Positions 50,682-60,280 of a stretch of DNA of 64,000 nucleotides are shown piece after piece. The position numbers were made by a program, and so were the translations under genes. The stretch covers positions 1-64,000 of the forward strand of contig CAYLOT010000012.1 of NCBI GenBank assembly GCA_964385405.1, in the 5' to 3' direction. Every line of letters begins with the position of its first letter. Within the stretch, counting starts at the first letter, position 1. The notes under the pieces are model-generated. The model was not told the origin of the DNA, made no database searches, and was given only the letters and a program-made list of their open reading frames with translations. This stretch comes from CAIZGX01 sp964385405 (GTDB taxonomy: Bacteria > Bacteroidota > Bacteroidia > Flavobacteriales_D > Sanyastnellaceae).

Positions 50682-51278
50682 ATGTCTGTTCGTAACTTCT
50701 TCTTTATAGCAATTAAGCCAACTCTTCATGAAGAGTTGAAAACTCGTGCTATGCAGGCAAACCTGTTTACAACAACTCATTTAGACTCACTTGTCAACCC
50801 TGTTTTTCTGCCATTGTCTTTTCAGTTTATCACCGATGAAGATGGTATTTTCGAATTGGGTAATGCAATGCAAAAAGCATTGTATGACGTACCTAGCTTT
50901 GGTCTAGTTTTAAATAAAATAGTTTTCAATTCTGTTTTCAAACAAATAGCCATCCAACCAGAACACAGCCTTCAACTCGAGGAAATTCAGAACAAAATTG
51001 TAAATGTGCTTTTAGATTGGAACAACTTTTCAAACTCGCCTTTAACTTTTGATTTTCCAAAACATGAAGTTGCGTTAGCTCGAAGCAATTGGAGTTTCTC
51101 TGAATTCGAAAAGGTAAAATCTCAAGCACTGAAACTTCCTTTGCGTCAAATTTGGACCATTGAAACGGTATCAATGATGGAGTGGACTTACAATGGTTGG
51201 AATGAAAAATTCTTCTTCCCTCTCGAAGATCAAAGATTACTTCGTAATCAATCCAATACTATCTTGCATGACAAATAA
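50682..51278 (+). CDS. Hypothetical protein, possible 2H-phosphoesterase-like fold without catalytic motifs
   Basis: 198 residues, no signal peptide. The start NFFFIAIKPTLHEEL and the alternation of strands and helices recall 2'-5' RNA ligase/2H phosphoesterases (strand, helix, then a PPHITL-type strand), but the corresponding strand reads NPVFLPLSFQF and neither HxTx motif is present. The C-terminal WNEKFFFPLED also fits the last strand of that fold. I cannot assign a function. The MFS transporter follows 11 nt later. Confidence 0.55.
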   Translation: MSVRNFFFIAIKPTLHEELKTRAMQANLFTTTHLDSLVNPVFLPLSFQFITDEDGIFELGNAMQKALYDVPSFGLVLNKIVFNSVFKQIAIQPEHSLQLEEIQNKIVNVLLDWNNFSNSPLTFDFPKHEVALARSNWSFSEFEKVKSQALKLPLRQIWTIETVSMMEWTYNGWNEKFFFPLEDQRLLRNQSNTILHDK

Positions 51279-51289
51279 GTCTTGCAGTT

Positions 51290-52534
51290 ATGCCAAAGTC
51301 ATTCGATAAAAAATTAGGCCTTACCATTTTAGTAGCCTCGTTAGGCTACTTCGTAGACATTTACGATTTGCAGCTTTTCAACATCGTAAGCAAAGAAAGT
51401 CTACGTGGAATTGGTATTACCGACGAAAATCAAATCAAAACACTCGACTATAGTCTATTCCTATGGCAAATGTCTGGAATCATCTTAGGCGGACTATTAT
51501 GGGGAATCTTAGGCGATAAAAAAGGAAGAAAAAAAATACTTTTCGGTTCTATTCTTATTTATTCATTGGCCAACATCGCGAATGCGTTTGTTACCAATGT
51601 TGAAGCCTATTCAATCATTCGATTTATAACAGGAATTGGCCTTGCTGGGGAGTTAGGCGCTGCGGTTACTCTGATTAATGAATCTATGTCGAAAGAGAAA
51701 AGAGGTATAGGAACAATGATTATTGTAACCATGGGGGCTCTTGGCGCTGTTGCTGCTGTGGGCATTCATAAAATTCATTTCACCGCTTTCGGACTCGAAT
51801 CATGGCAAATGTCTTACATCATCGGTGGCTGTCTTGGACTCGTTCTTTTATTTATGCGTTTCCAAACTTTTGAAAGTGAGATGTTCGACGAAGTGGAAAA
51901 ACAAAAAGTTCAGCGCGGAAATTTCTTCATGCTTTTCAAAACAAGAGAGAGGGCTCTGCGGTATTTATCGTGTATCGCAATAGGTTTGCCTGTGTGGTTT
52001 TGCGTTGGACTACTCATCAAGTTCTCTGAAAAATTTGCAACTGTACTCGAGGTAGATGGAACTATAGACCCTACCACTTGCATCATATTTTGCTACTTAG
52101 GCCTTTCTGGAGGTGATCTTATTTCAGGATTTATAAGTCAATTCTTAAAAAGCCGAAAGAAGATTATTTTCTTTTACCTCGGAACAACAATTATTATCAG
52201 CTTGTATTTCTTACTGGTTCATCATCATTCCGTAACCACGTTCTATACGCTCTCTGCACTCCTTGGCGCCACTACCGGATACTGGGTGCTCTTCGTGTCA
52301 AATGCTGCTGAACAATTTGGAACGAACATTCGTTCCACTGTGGCCTCTACCGTTCCTAATTTCGTGCGCGGATCAACGGTTCCAATTGTACTTTCTTTCA
52401 AAGCAATTGAACCCAATTTTGGTGTCATCAACAGCGCACTAATTATTGGAGGTATAACCATTGGTATTGCCGCCATTGCCTTAGCGTACTTGCCCGAGAC
52501 CTTCGGTAAAAATCTTAACTTCATCGAAGAATAA
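51290..52534 (+). CDS. Major facilitator superfamily transporter
   Basis: 414 residues with about 12 membrane helices. The loop 2-3 signature GILGDKKGRKKIL and the TM4-5 region RFITGIGLAGELGAAVTLINE are typical of the sugar/aromatic-acid MFS branch; helix 1 carries ASLGYFVDIYDLQLF, with the FxDxxD-like acidic motif of the metabolite:H+ symporter group. Substrate unknown. It is followed 1 nt later by prolyl oligopeptidase, so di- or tripeptides or proline would fit but this is only a guess. Confidence 0.9.
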   Translation: MPKSFDKKLGLTILVASLGYFVDIYDLQLFNIVSKESLRGIGITDENQIKTLDYSLFLWQMSGIILGGLLWGILGDKKGRKKILFGSILIYSLANIANAFVTNVEAYSIIRFITGIGLAGELGAAVTLINESMSKEKRGIGTMIIVTMGALGAVAAVGIHKIHFTAFGLESWQMSYIIGGCLGLVLLFMRFQTFESEMFDEVEKQKVQRGNFFMLFKTRERALRYLSCIAIGLPVWFCVGLLIKFSEKFATVLEVDGTIDPTTCIIFCYLGLSGGDLISGFISQFLKSRKKIIFFYLGTTIIISLYFLLVHHHSVTTFYTLSALLGATTGYWVLFVSNAAEQFGTNIRSTVASTVPNFVRGSTVPIVLSFKAIEPNFGVINSALIIGGITIGIAAIALAYLPETFGKNLNFIEE

Positions 52535-52535
52535 T

Positions 52536-54668
52536 ATGAAAAAAATTATTGCCCTCGCTTGCCTCACTTCTATCGTGGCTTGCAAACAAGAATCCTCCGT
52601 CATGCAAATTCATCAACCCCAAAATAAAAACATTCAAGACACCACGTTTAATTTTTTCGGTTCAAAGATTTACGATCCTTTTTATGGATTAGAAGACGAC
52701 GGTAGCGAGAGAACCAAGCAATGGGTAAAAGAAGAACAAGCGCTTACAGAAAATTATTTGAAGTCTGAGCCTATGCGCAATGAAATTCGCGAGCGTTATA
52801 CTTCCATATTCAATTTTGAAAAAGTAAGTGCTCCCGAAAAGCACGGTGATTATTATTTTTTCTGGAAGAACACCGGGCTTCAACCGCAAGCCGTGTGCTA
52901 TGTTAAAAAAGGAATGCGGGGTGCTGAACATGTTTTCATTGACCCGAATGAATTAGATAAAAACGGATTAACAACTTATAACCTTTTAGATTCAAACGAC
53001 GATCACACCTTAATGGCTGTAGCCGTTAGCAAAGCAGGAAGCGATTGGAGCAACATACATGTTTTCAATATTGAAACCGGACAAGAAGTAGAAGCACCTA
53101 TTGAATGGGTGAAATTTAGCGGAGCTTCCTGGTTTGGAAATGGGTTCTTCTACAGCCGTTACCCTGCGCCTGCTGAAGGAGAAGTTCTCAGCGGTAACAA
53201 CATGAATCATGCAGTGTATTATCACATTCTTGGAACTAATCAAGATTCAGACAAATTGGTTTATGAAGACAAAAAAAATCCAACATACTACAACAATGCG
53301 AGCTTGAGTGAAGACAAACGCTACCTCTTCATTACTTCTGCCCCTGGAACTGATGGTTATGCGGTTTACTACAAAGACATTGCAAACGGCGGAATGAATT
53401 TCATTCCACTCTTCACAGACTTAAGTCATCACAGTTCAGTAGTGGAAGTAGCTATAGACGGTGAACTCATTGTTCATACAGATGTTGATGCTCCAAACTA
53501 TAGATTGGTTAAAGTAAATCCAGCAAATCCAGATCCTAAAAATTGGAAAACACTCATTCCTGAAGATAAGCGCTTGTTGGAAGGCGTTTCCACCTGCGGT
53601 GGAAAATTATTCCTTCATTACCTCAACATGGCCAATACCGAAATTGAAGTCTGCGACTATGAAGGAAAGAACATCAAGAAAATAACGCTTCCCGATGGAA
53701 CCGGCACTGCAAGCGGATTTTCGGGTAAGCGTCAAGACAAAATTTGTTACTTCACCTTCACCTCGTTTACCTATCCAGGTGTAATCTATTCTTTCAATGT
53801 TAAAGATCTTACCTACGATGAATATCACAGACCTTCGATAGATTTCAACATGAAAGACTACGAAAGCAAACAAGTGCTCGTAACGTCGAAAGACGGAACA
53901 CAAGTCCCACTTTTCGTCGTTCACAAAAAAGGACTTGTGTTAGATGGAAATAACCCCACTCTGCTTTACGGATACGGTGGATTCAACATTTCATTAACGC
54001 CTTCATTCTCTTCTTCACGCTTAATACTGCTCGAACAAGGCGGCGTATTCGCCATGGCCAATCTCCGCGGTGGCGGAGAGTTTGGAGAGAACTGGCACAA
54101 AGGCGGAATGCTATACAACAAGCAAAACGTCTTCGACGATTTCTTGGCTTGCGCAGATTACCTCATCGAAAACAAATACACTTCAACACAAAAATTAGGA
54201 ATTGAAGGCGGCTCCAATGGCGGACTTCTCGTTGGGGCATGCATGACGCAACATCCGGAAAAATTCGCTGTTGCCTTTCCTGCTGTTGGTGTTTTAGATA
54301 TGCTTCGCTACCACCACTTCACCGTAGGAAAAGGATGGATTCCTGAATACGGAAGCGCCGATGAATCAGAACAAATGTTCAGCTACCTCAAAGGATATTC
54401 GCCTTATCACAACTTGAAACCCAACACGAATTATCCTGCTACAATGGTTATGACCGCAGACCACGACGATCGCGTTGTGCCTGCACACAGCTTCAAATTC
54501 GCAGCTATGCTTCAAGAGTGTTCAACGAACGAAAGACCTGCGCTTATTCGAATTGAAACGAGCGCTGGGCACGGTGCCGGAAAAAGCACTGAACAAATCA
54601 TTGCTGAGCAAACAGATAAATGGACGTTTTTCTTCAAAAACACCGGTCATAAATATTCATTGAAATAA
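52536..54668 (+). CDS. Prolyl oligopeptidase lipoprotein (S9A)
   Basis: 710 residues, lipobox SIVAC, so anchored to a membrane. A beta-propeller (about 80-430) is followed by the alpha/beta-hydrolase domain with an intact triad: Ser in EGGSNGG (near 560), Asp in DHDDRV (near 644), and His in SAGHGAG (near 679). NLRGGGEFGENWH and the N-terminal DPFYGLEDD are also family hallmarks. It cleaves short peptides after proline. Standard length; co-transcribed with the MFS gene. Confidence 0.95.
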   Translation: MKKIIALACLTSIVACKQESSVMQIHQPQNKNIQDTTFNFFGSKIYDPFYGLEDDGSERTKQWVKEEQALTENYLKSEPMRNEIRERYTSIFNFEKVSAPEKHGDYYFFWKNTGLQPQAVCYVKKGMRGAEHVFIDPNELDKNGLTTYNLLDSNDDHTLMAVAVSKAGSDWSNIHVFNIETGQEVEAPIEWVKFSGASWFGNGFFYSRYPAPAEGEVLSGNNMNHAVYYHILGTNQDSDKLVYEDKKNPTYYNNASLSEDKRYLFITSAPGTDGYAVYYKDIANGGMNFIPLFTDLSHHSSVVEVAIDGELIVHTDVDAPNYRLVKVNPANPDPKNWKTLIPEDKRLLEGVSTCGGKLFLHYLNMANTEIEVCDYEGKNIKKITLPDGTGTASGFSGKRQDKICYFTFTSFTYPGVIYSFNVKDLTYDEYHRPSIDFNMKDYESKQVLVTSKDGTQVPLFVVHKKGLVLDGNNPTLLYGYGGFNISLTPSFSSSRLILLEQGGVFAMANLRGGGEFGENWHKGGMLYNKQNVFDDFLACADYLIENKYTSTQKLGIEGGSNGGLLVGACMTQHPEKFAVAFPAVGVLDMLRYHHFTVGKGWIPEYGSADESEQMFSYLKGYSPYHNLKPNTNYPATMVMTADHDDRVVPAHSFKFAAMLQECSTNERPALIRIETSAGHGAGKSTEQIIAEQTDKWTFFFKNTGHKYSLK

Positions 54669-54685
54669 CACCACCGAAATAAGAC

Positions 54686-54693
54686 TATCTTTG
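54686..54693 (+). promoter_or_regulatory. -7 promoter element of the ABC-F gene
   Basis: TATCTTTG, exact consensus, 20 nt before the GTG start at 54714. Confidence 0.6.
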
Positions 54694-54713
54694 CACCGCA
54701 AAAATTATTCGCC

Positions 54714-56333
54714 GTGCTATCAGTAAACAACCTTTCGCTTCGTTACGGAAAACGAGCATTATTCGAAGAAGTAAATCTAAAATTCACACCGGGTCACTGC
54801 TACGGTGTTATTGGCGCGAACGGTGCCGGGAAATCTACTTTTCTGAAAATACTTTCGGGAGAAATTGATCCAACCACCGGAAAGGTTGTCATGGACGCAG
54901 GTGTGCGAATGAGTGTCTTGAAACAAAATCACTTCGAATTCGACCAAGTGCCTGTTCTTCAGACTGTGCTTATGGGAAACCGCAAACTGTGGGATGTGAT
55001 GCAAGAGAAAGACGCCATTTATGCGAAAGAAGATTTCTCGGATGCCGATGGTGTGAAAGCTGCTGAGCTCGAGAATATTTTTGCTGAAATGGATGGATGG
55101 AATGCAGAAAGCGATGCCGCTCAATTGCTCAGCAATCTTGGAATTGGAGACCATTTGCATTACGATTTGGTGCATACCCTGAGTGGTAAAGAAAAAGTTC
55201 GCGTATTGCTTGCTCAAGCACTTTTCGGAAACCCAGAAATTTTATTGCTCGATGAGCCTACGAACGACTTAGACGTAGAAACCATTACTTGGCTTGAAAA
55301 CTTCTTAGCCGATTTTCAAAACACAGTGATTGTGGTATCTCACGACCGTCACTTCTTAGATGCTGTTTGTACGAATATCGTAGATATCGATTTTAGTAAA
55401 ATACAATTGTACGCCGGTAACTATTCCTTCTGGTACGAGAGTAGTCAGTTGGCTGCGCGTCAGAGAAGCGACCAAAACAAGAAGATGGAAGAAAAGCGAA
55501 AAGAACTTCAAGAGTTCGTAGAACGCTTCAGCGCCAATGCTTCTAAGTCGAGACAAGCTACAAGCCGAAAGAAATTATTAGACAAACTTGTCATAGATAA
55601 TATTCAGCCTAGCACTAGAAAATACCCTGGAATTATTTTCAAACCTGAAAGAGATTGTGGAGATCAAATTCTTCGCGTTGAAAATTTATCCAAAGTAAAT
55701 CCAGATGGAAGTGTGCTTTTCAAAGATGTTGAATTCACACTTATTAAAGGCGATAAAGTTGCAATCCTTTCAAAGGACCACACTGCCATTACTTCTTTCT
55801 TTCAAATTATAAATAATTTGGAAGAGCCAACCTCTGGATCGTTTGAATGGGGCAGCACCATTACCACGGCTTACCTTCCGAACAACAACGAAGATTTTTT
55901 CAAATCAGATGATAACCTCATCGATTGGTTACGTCAATTTTCAACGGATAAAGACGAGACATATGTTCGTGGTTTCCTTGGAAAAATGCTTTTCAGTGGT
56001 GAGGAAGTTTTGAAGAAGTGTAATGTTTTATCTGGAGGGGAAAAGGTGCGTTGCATGGTATCACGCATGATGCTAGCTAATGCGAACTGCCTTATGTTAG
56101 ATGAACCTACCAACCACCTCGATCTTGAATCTATTACGGCCTTCAACAACGCCATGAAGGATTGGAAGCATAACGCTCTTTTTACTTCGCATGACCACGA
56201 GTTCACAGAGACTGTTGCGAACAGAATTATTGAGATTACTCCAAAAGGAGTTATCGATAAAAGAATGTCGTACGACGAATACTTAGCAAACGAACAGGTG
56301 AAAGAAACAAGAAAAAGTTTTTACGGATTATAA
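54714..56333 (+). CDS. ABC-F family ATPase with degenerate second nucleotide site
   Basis: 539 residues, GTG start (MLSVNNLSLRYGKR). Two ABC domains joined by a charged helical linker (about 240-300), no membrane part. NBD1 has Walker A GANGAGKST, signature LSGKEKV and LLDEPTNDLD. NBD2 has LSGGEKVRCMVSRM and MLDEPTNHLD, but its Walker A position reads LSKDHTAITSFF with no GxxGxGKS/T, so it should not bind ATP normally. ABC-F proteins act on the ribosome (EttA-, YbiT-like roles), not in transport. I recall the same NBD2 change in Bacteroidota relatives. It overlaps nifU by 6 nt tail to tail. Confidence 0.92.
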   Translation: MLSVNNLSLRYGKRALFEEVNLKFTPGHCYGVIGANGAGKSTFLKILSGEIDPTTGKVVMDAGVRMSVLKQNHFEFDQVPVLQTVLMGNRKLWDVMQEKDAIYAKEDFSDADGVKAAELENIFAEMDGWNAESDAAQLLSNLGIGDHLHYDLVHTLSGKEKVRVLLAQALFGNPEILLLDEPTNDLDVETITWLENFLADFQNTVIVVSHDRHFLDAVCTNIVDIDFSKIQLYAGNYSFWYESSQLAARQRSDQNKKMEEKRKELQEFVERFSANASKSRQATSRKKLLDKLVIDNIQPSTRKYPGIIFKPERDCGDQILRVENLSKVNPDGSVLFKDVEFTLIKGDKVAILSKDHTAITSFFQIINNLEEPTSGSFEWGSTITTAYLPNNNEDFFKSDDNLIDWLRQFSTDKDETYVRGFLGKMLFSGEEVLKKCNVLSGGEKVRCMVSRMMLANANCLMLDEPTNHLDLESITAFNNAMKDWKHNALFTSHDHEFTETVANRIIEITPKGVIDKRMSYDEYLANEQVKETRKSFYGL

Positions 56334-56594
56334 CGCAGAAGCTTCTTCAATCTCCTGAGACAAGGCAACCACTGTTTTAATTTCTGGAACAGCAGATTTA
56401 ATAGCTGCTTCAACACCTGCTTTCATAGTCATGTGAGACTTGCTGCAGCTGGTGCATGCTCCTTTTAATTCAACCAAAGCAGCCATTTCCGATGTTACTT
56501 CTTTCAATTCAATTCCACCTCCATCGGCTTCCAAATAAGGTCTAATGGAATTAAGAGCTTCGTTCACACGTTGAAACAATGAATCTTGTAACAT
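56328..56594 (-). CDS. NifU C-terminal-domain protein (Fe-S scaffold/carrier)
   Basis: 88 residues: NSIRPYLEADGGGIELKEV followed by the cluster-binding CxxC in KGACTSCSKSHMTMKAGVE. Such Nfu-type proteins carry Fe-S clusters to apoproteins. It is the last gene of a run with the Mrp ATPase 1 nt upstream, which fits a joint role in Fe-S delivery. Confidence 0.93.
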   Translation of the reverse strand: MLQDSLFQRVNEALNSIRPYLEADGGGIELKEVTSEMAALVELKGACTSCSKSHMTMKAGVEAAIKSAVPEIKTVVALSQEIEEASAL

Positions 56595-56595
56595 A

Positions 56596-57684
56596 TTAAT
56601 CTTGAGTTGCAGGTTTACGGAAAGGCATTAAGCGCAATTCCTTTTCAAAGTTAATTAAAAATGACTGCCAATAGCGAGCCGCTGTGGTATTGTCTTGCAG
56701 CACCGACGGTCTACCGACATCGCCTGCTTCTCGAATACTTTGAATCAAGGGTATTTCACCCAATACAGGAAGATTCAAACTTTCTGCTAATCGTTTGGTT
56801 CCGCCTTCCCCAAAAATGAAATATTTATTTTCTGGAAGTTCAGCTGGGGTGAACCAAGACATATTCTCTACCAATCCCAAGACTGGAATATTTACAGCTG
56901 GAAGCTGAAACATGGCTATGCCCTTTCTAGCATCAACTAAGGCTACTTCCTGAGGTGTGCTCACCACTACCACAGCAGAAATTGGCAAGGTCTGAACAAT
57001 GCTCAAATGAACATCGCCCGTTCCCGGAGGAAGGTCCACGATCATGTAATCCAATTCTCCCCATTCAACATCGGTAATCATCTGATTCAAGGCCTTGGTA
57101 GCCATGGGCCCTCTCCAAACCACTGCTTGATCTCCTTCAGTAAAAAAGCCTATGCTCAACACTTTCACTCCATGCGCATCCACAGGAGTCATCACCTGCT
57201 TTCCATTCACCTCTATCAATCGAGGCTTCTCCAACACCACATCGAACATGGTGGGAGCTGAAGGACCGTAAATATCCGCATCGAGCAAACCAACTTTATG
57301 GCCAAGGGCAGCTAATCCTGCTGCTAAATTCGACGACACCGTGCTCTTTCCCACTCCACCTTTCCCACTTGCAACAGCAATAATGTGCTTAACTCCCGGA
57401 AGAATTCTGCGCAGTTCTCCGGTTCTTTCGTCACCCGATATAGCCTCAACATGAACTTTTACTTCGAATTCATTTCCCAAAACACGTTGTATTGCGAAGA
57501 CACACGCCTCGCGCATACGTTGTTTTGCGTGCATAGCTGGGTTGCTCACTTTCACTTCCAACTCAATCTCATTTCCTTCCGCACGAATAATCTTCACTAG
57601 ATTTAAGGTCACAATGTCCTTCTTCAAATCTGGTTCTTGAACGTTCGCTAACGCGTCTAAAATTGCTGCCTTTGAAACACTCAT
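56596..57684 (-). CDS. Mrp/NBP35-family Fe-S carrier ATPase
   Basis: 362 residues. An N-terminal MIP18/DUF59 domain (about 1-80; ILDALANVQEPDLKKDIVTLNLV) precedes the deviant-Walker P-loop GKGGVGKSTVSSNLA, DADIYGPSAPTM, VDLPPGTGDVHLS and FGEGG. The CxxC seen in many Mrp proteins near the C-terminus is not present; this position has NMSWFTPAELPENKYFIF, lacking cysteines. It overlaps trmB by 4 nt. Confidence 0.93.
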   Translation of the reverse strand: MSVSKAAILDALANVQEPDLKKDIVTLNLVKIIRAEGNEIELEVKVSNPAMHAKQRMREACVFAIQRVLGNEFEVKVHVEAISGDERTGELRRILPGVKHIIAVASGKGGVGKSTVSSNLAAGLAALGHKVGLLDADIYGPSAPTMFDVVLEKPRLIEVNGKQVMTPVDAHGVKVLSIGFFTEGDQAVVWRGPMATKALNQMITDVEWGELDYMIVDLPPGTGDVHLSIVQTLPISAVVVVSTPQEVALVDARKGIAMFQLPAVNIPVLGLVENMSWFTPAELPENKYFIFGEGGTKRLAESLNLPVLGEIPLIQSIREAGDVGRPSVLQDNTTAARYWQSFLINFEKELRLMPFRKPATQD

Positions 57685-58388
57685 AGTATTATTTTTTTTG
57701 GCATTCGTGCCTGAATGTATTTAATCTTTCTTCCTTCCTTCAACCACATTTGCTCGTAAAATGTTCGAATCTCCAAAACATCTTTCAGCTTCTCGTCTAT
57801 CGTCTCTAAAAATCCAGATTCATAGATGTTATCGTCATGCAAAACTATCTCAGCTCCCATCAATGGAATCTCGCGCAAGGCACGTTCATAGAGCGCAGGA
57901 TTGTCGTGCTTGATATGAACGATACCCTCCGACTTCAACATGCGTTCATAGCGCTTCATATAAAATCCAGAGGTTATTCTTCTGTTTCCATCGTGATCGT
58001 TGGGCATCGGATCTGAAAACGTGAGCCAAATCTCGTCCAATTCATTATCGTCGAAAAAAGCATCAATAAATTCTATTCTAGCCCGAAGAAAAGCCACGTT
58101 GGTTAATCCCATTTCAAGCGAATCCTTCGCGCCCTTATGGAAGCGATGTCCTTTAACGTCTACGCCTAAATAATTTTTATCTAAATTTCTTTGTGCCTGT
58201 CCTACCGCGTACTCCCCTTTTCCACAGCCCAATTCAACAACCAAAGGGTTATCGTTTTTATAAAACTCATGTCGCCATTTTCCTTTCATGAACGTGGCTC
58301 CTTCTTTAATAATTGGCATGAGGTTCGGCTCAAACACATGCGGAAATGTCTTGTTCTCGGCCCACCGCTTTAGTTTATCCTTGCCCAT
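57681..58388 (-). CDS. trmB: tRNA (guanine-N7-)-methyltransferase
   Basis: 235 residues: SAM-binding VVELGCGKGEYAVGQA, YLGVDVKGHR, and the TrmB signature LTFSDPMPNDHDGNRRI (usual form PDPWPKKRH). It makes m7G46 in the tRNA variable loop. The Asp-Pro-Met-Pro form with Asn-Asp-His is typical of Bacteroidota. It lies between the thioesterase and mrp genes. Confidence 0.93.
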   Translation of the reverse strand: MGKDKLKRWAENKTFPHVFEPNLMPIIKEGATFMKGKWRHEFYKNDNPLVVELGCGKGEYAVGQAQRNLDKNYLGVDVKGHRFHKGAKDSLEMGLTNVAFLRARIEFIDAFFDDNELDEIWLTFSDPMPNDHDGNRRITSGFYMKRYERMLKSEGIVHIKHDNPALYERALREIPLMGAEIVLHDDNIYESGFLETIDEKLKDVLEIRTFYEQMWLKEGRKIKYIQARMPKKIIL

Positions 58389-58389
58389 G

Positions 58390-58800
58390 TTAATTCGCTA
58401 AAAATATGGTGCGCCATTGCTCTGGAATGGCCTGTGGACGCTGTTCTTTATGATTGAAGCAAACAAGAACTGACTTACCTGTTGCACACAGACGCTCTCC
58501 AACAACTACTCGGTAACAGACTGAAAAACTCTTATTTCCAACGTGTTCTACCCACAACCGAATGTTCATTCGGTCGTTTAAGAATACAGGATAGATGTAA
58601 TCTATTTCATTTCGAGCCACAATTACACCATCTTCATTCCAATTCCAAATACGCGCCACACGCTCTTTGAAATAGGCCATGCGTGCTTGTTCGAAATAAC
58701 TCAAGTACACTGCATTGTTCACATGCCCCATGGCATCTATGTCGGCGAAACGAATTTCAACAGATGTTTCGAATATCTCTTTCCCTTCGGGCTCTTCCAT
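58390..58800 (-). CDS. Acyl-CoA thioesterase, 4-hydroxybenzoyl-CoA thioesterase fold
   Basis: 136 residues with the hot-dog fold signature IRFADIDAMGHVNNAVYLSYFEQAR (catalytic Asp and HVNN). YbgC/FadM-like size. First gene of the run thioesterase-trmB-mrp-nifU. TATCTTTG at 58825-58818 is a good -7 element, 17 nt before the ATG. Substrate chain length unknown. Confidence 0.9.
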   Translation of the reverse strand: MEEPEGKEIFETSVEIRFADIDAMGHVNNAVYLSYFEQARMAYFKERVARIWNWNEDGVIVARNEIDYIYPVFLNDRMNIRLWVEHVGNKSFSVCYRVVVGERLCATGKSVLVCFNHKEQRPQAIPEQWRTIFLAN

Positions 58801-58817
58801 AAACTAATTTTAGAGCA

Positions 58818-58825
58818 CAAAGATA
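58818..58825 (-). promoter_or_regulatory. -7 promoter element of the thioesterase-trmB-mrp-nifU operon
   Basis: Minus-strand TATCTTTG, exact consensus, 17 nt upstream of ATG 58800. Confidence 0.55.
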
Positions 58826-58841
58826 ATTCCGAGCACCCGAT

Positions 58842-60239
58842 CTATTTTGAAAAAACTTGATAGCCGTATGGAGCCAAGGCGCGCTGATTTCTAGAATAAA
58901 GTGAAAAGGTCTCACTGTTAAAAATACTTCTGAAATCACCATCAGGAACTTCATCTGTAAAATTGAAAACCTGTGGTTTGTCAGAGAAATTCAACAACAC
59001 AACCACTTGACGATCACCGTTTGTGCGCGCATACGCGTACAAGACGTCATCATTAGAAGTCTTCAATTTCTTAAAACTTCCACCAAATTCGCCGTTCCAC
59101 AAGGCCGGATTATCGTGATGAACCGCAAGTAATCTCTTATAAAAATCACTGTTCACATAATTATTGAAGTAAGCAGTATCCTTATCGAAAAAACGCAATC
59201 GTTTTGGATTTCCCTTGGCATCTACTTCCCCACCTTCTTGCGAGGTGTAAACCAAAGGCATTCCCTGAAGCGTGAAAGATAATACATCGAAAAGCTTACG
59301 CTTCACACCGTAACGCTCACCTCCTGTCCCATTCCAAGTATTCTCATCGTGATTGGTTGTAAAGCCCATACGATACGCACTCTTTTGAAATGCAGTATCT
59401 GATTTTGCCATATACTCATCGAATGCATAAAGTGATTTCTCGCCCTTAGCAACGGCATTCATGATGCCCATTAACTCCCAACTGTACGACATATCGAACG
59501 CCTTCAAGTGATGATCTTTTTGTTCCGCCTCGGCCAACATGAAAACAGGTTTGATTGCGTCTAATGCTGCTCGCGCATCATTCCAAAAATCTGTTGGAAC
59601 GTTCATGGCCACATCGCAACGGTACCCATCTATTCCGCAGTCTCTCACCCAATATTCCATTGCACGAATCATTTCTTTTCGAAGATCTTGATTGTCATAA
59701 TTCAAATCTGCAACATCTGACCAATCTGGAACAGGCGGAACAATGTTTCCGTTCGCATCATGTGTATACCAATCTGGGTGTTGCAAAACCCATGGATGAT
59801 CCCAAGCCGTGTGATTAGCTACCCAATCGAGAATTACATACATTCCCAATTCATGTGCTTTGTTAACCAAACGCTTGAAATCTTCTACCGTACCAAATTC
59901 AGGATTTACACCTGTGTAATTCTTCACACTATAATAACTCCCTAAACTCCCCTTTCTATTCAACTGTCCAATTGGGTTAATTGGCATTAACCACAAAATA
60001 TCTACACCCAATGAATCAATTCGTGGAAGATCCTTCTCGAGCGCCGCGAAAGTGCCTGCAGCAGTGTGCTGTCGAACATTTACTTCATAAATAGTGGCGT
60101 TTTTTGACCAACTTGGATGTCGCACAACTTTGGTTTCAGAATAGCCAATTTGCTTGGCTTCTGAAGTGTAATCTTGATTTTTAGTCACCCCGCAACTTGC
60201 CAAAGCAAATGCCAATAACACATATAAATTATTTTTCAT
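58842..60239 (-). CDS. GH13 alpha-amylase-family lipoprotein
   Basis: 465 residues from ATG 60239 (MKNNLYVLLAFALASC), a lipoprotein; the longer frame starts at a TTG inside the -7 element and is rejected. GH13 barrel with ATIYEVNVRQHT, LWLMPINPIG, DWVANHTAWDHPW, nucleophile Asp in GYRCDVAMN, acid/base Glu in MLAEAEQKDH, and TNHDENTW. A short C-terminal beta domain ends the protein. It probably cleaves or rearranges maltodextrins at the cell envelope. It is separate from the amylase/starch-binding pair at 32.8-36.5 kb. Confidence 0.93.
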   Translation of the reverse strand: MKNNLYVLLAFALASCGVTKNQDYTSEAKQIGYSETKVVRHPSWSKNATIYEVNVRQHTAAGTFAALEKDLPRIDSLGVDILWLMPINPIGQLNRKGSLGSYYSVKNYTGVNPEFGTVEDFKRLVNKAHELGMYVILDWVANHTAWDHPWVLQHPDWYTHDANGNIVPPVPDWSDVADLNYDNQDLRKEMIRAMEYWVRDCGIDGYRCDVAMNVPTDFWNDARAALDAIKPVFMLAEAEQKDHHLKAFDMSYSWELMGIMNAVAKGEKSLYAFDEYMAKSDTAFQKSAYRMGFTTNHDENTWNGTGGERYGVKRKLFDVLSFTLQGMPLVYTSQEGGEVDAKGNPKRLRFFDKDTAYFNNYVNSDFYKRLLAVHHDNPALWNGEFGGSFKKLKTSNDDVLYAYARTNGDRQVVVLLNFSDKPQVFNFTDEVPDGDFRSIFNSETFSLYSRNQRALAPYGYQVFSK

Positions 60240-60260
60240 AAGGAAGGAAATACTTAGTGT

Positions 60261-60268
60261 CAAATATA
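60261..60268 (-). promoter_or_regulatory. -7 promoter element for the GH13 lipoprotein gene
   Basis: Minus-strand TATATTTG, exact consensus, 21 nt before ATG 60239; it overlaps the TTG at 60263, ruling that start out. Confidence 0.55.
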
Positions 60269-60280
60269 CACGAAGCCTGC

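Noticed and set aside
50682..51278. 2'-5' RNA ligase family assignment
   Set aside because: Neither HxTx motif is present; only the general start of the fold looks similar.
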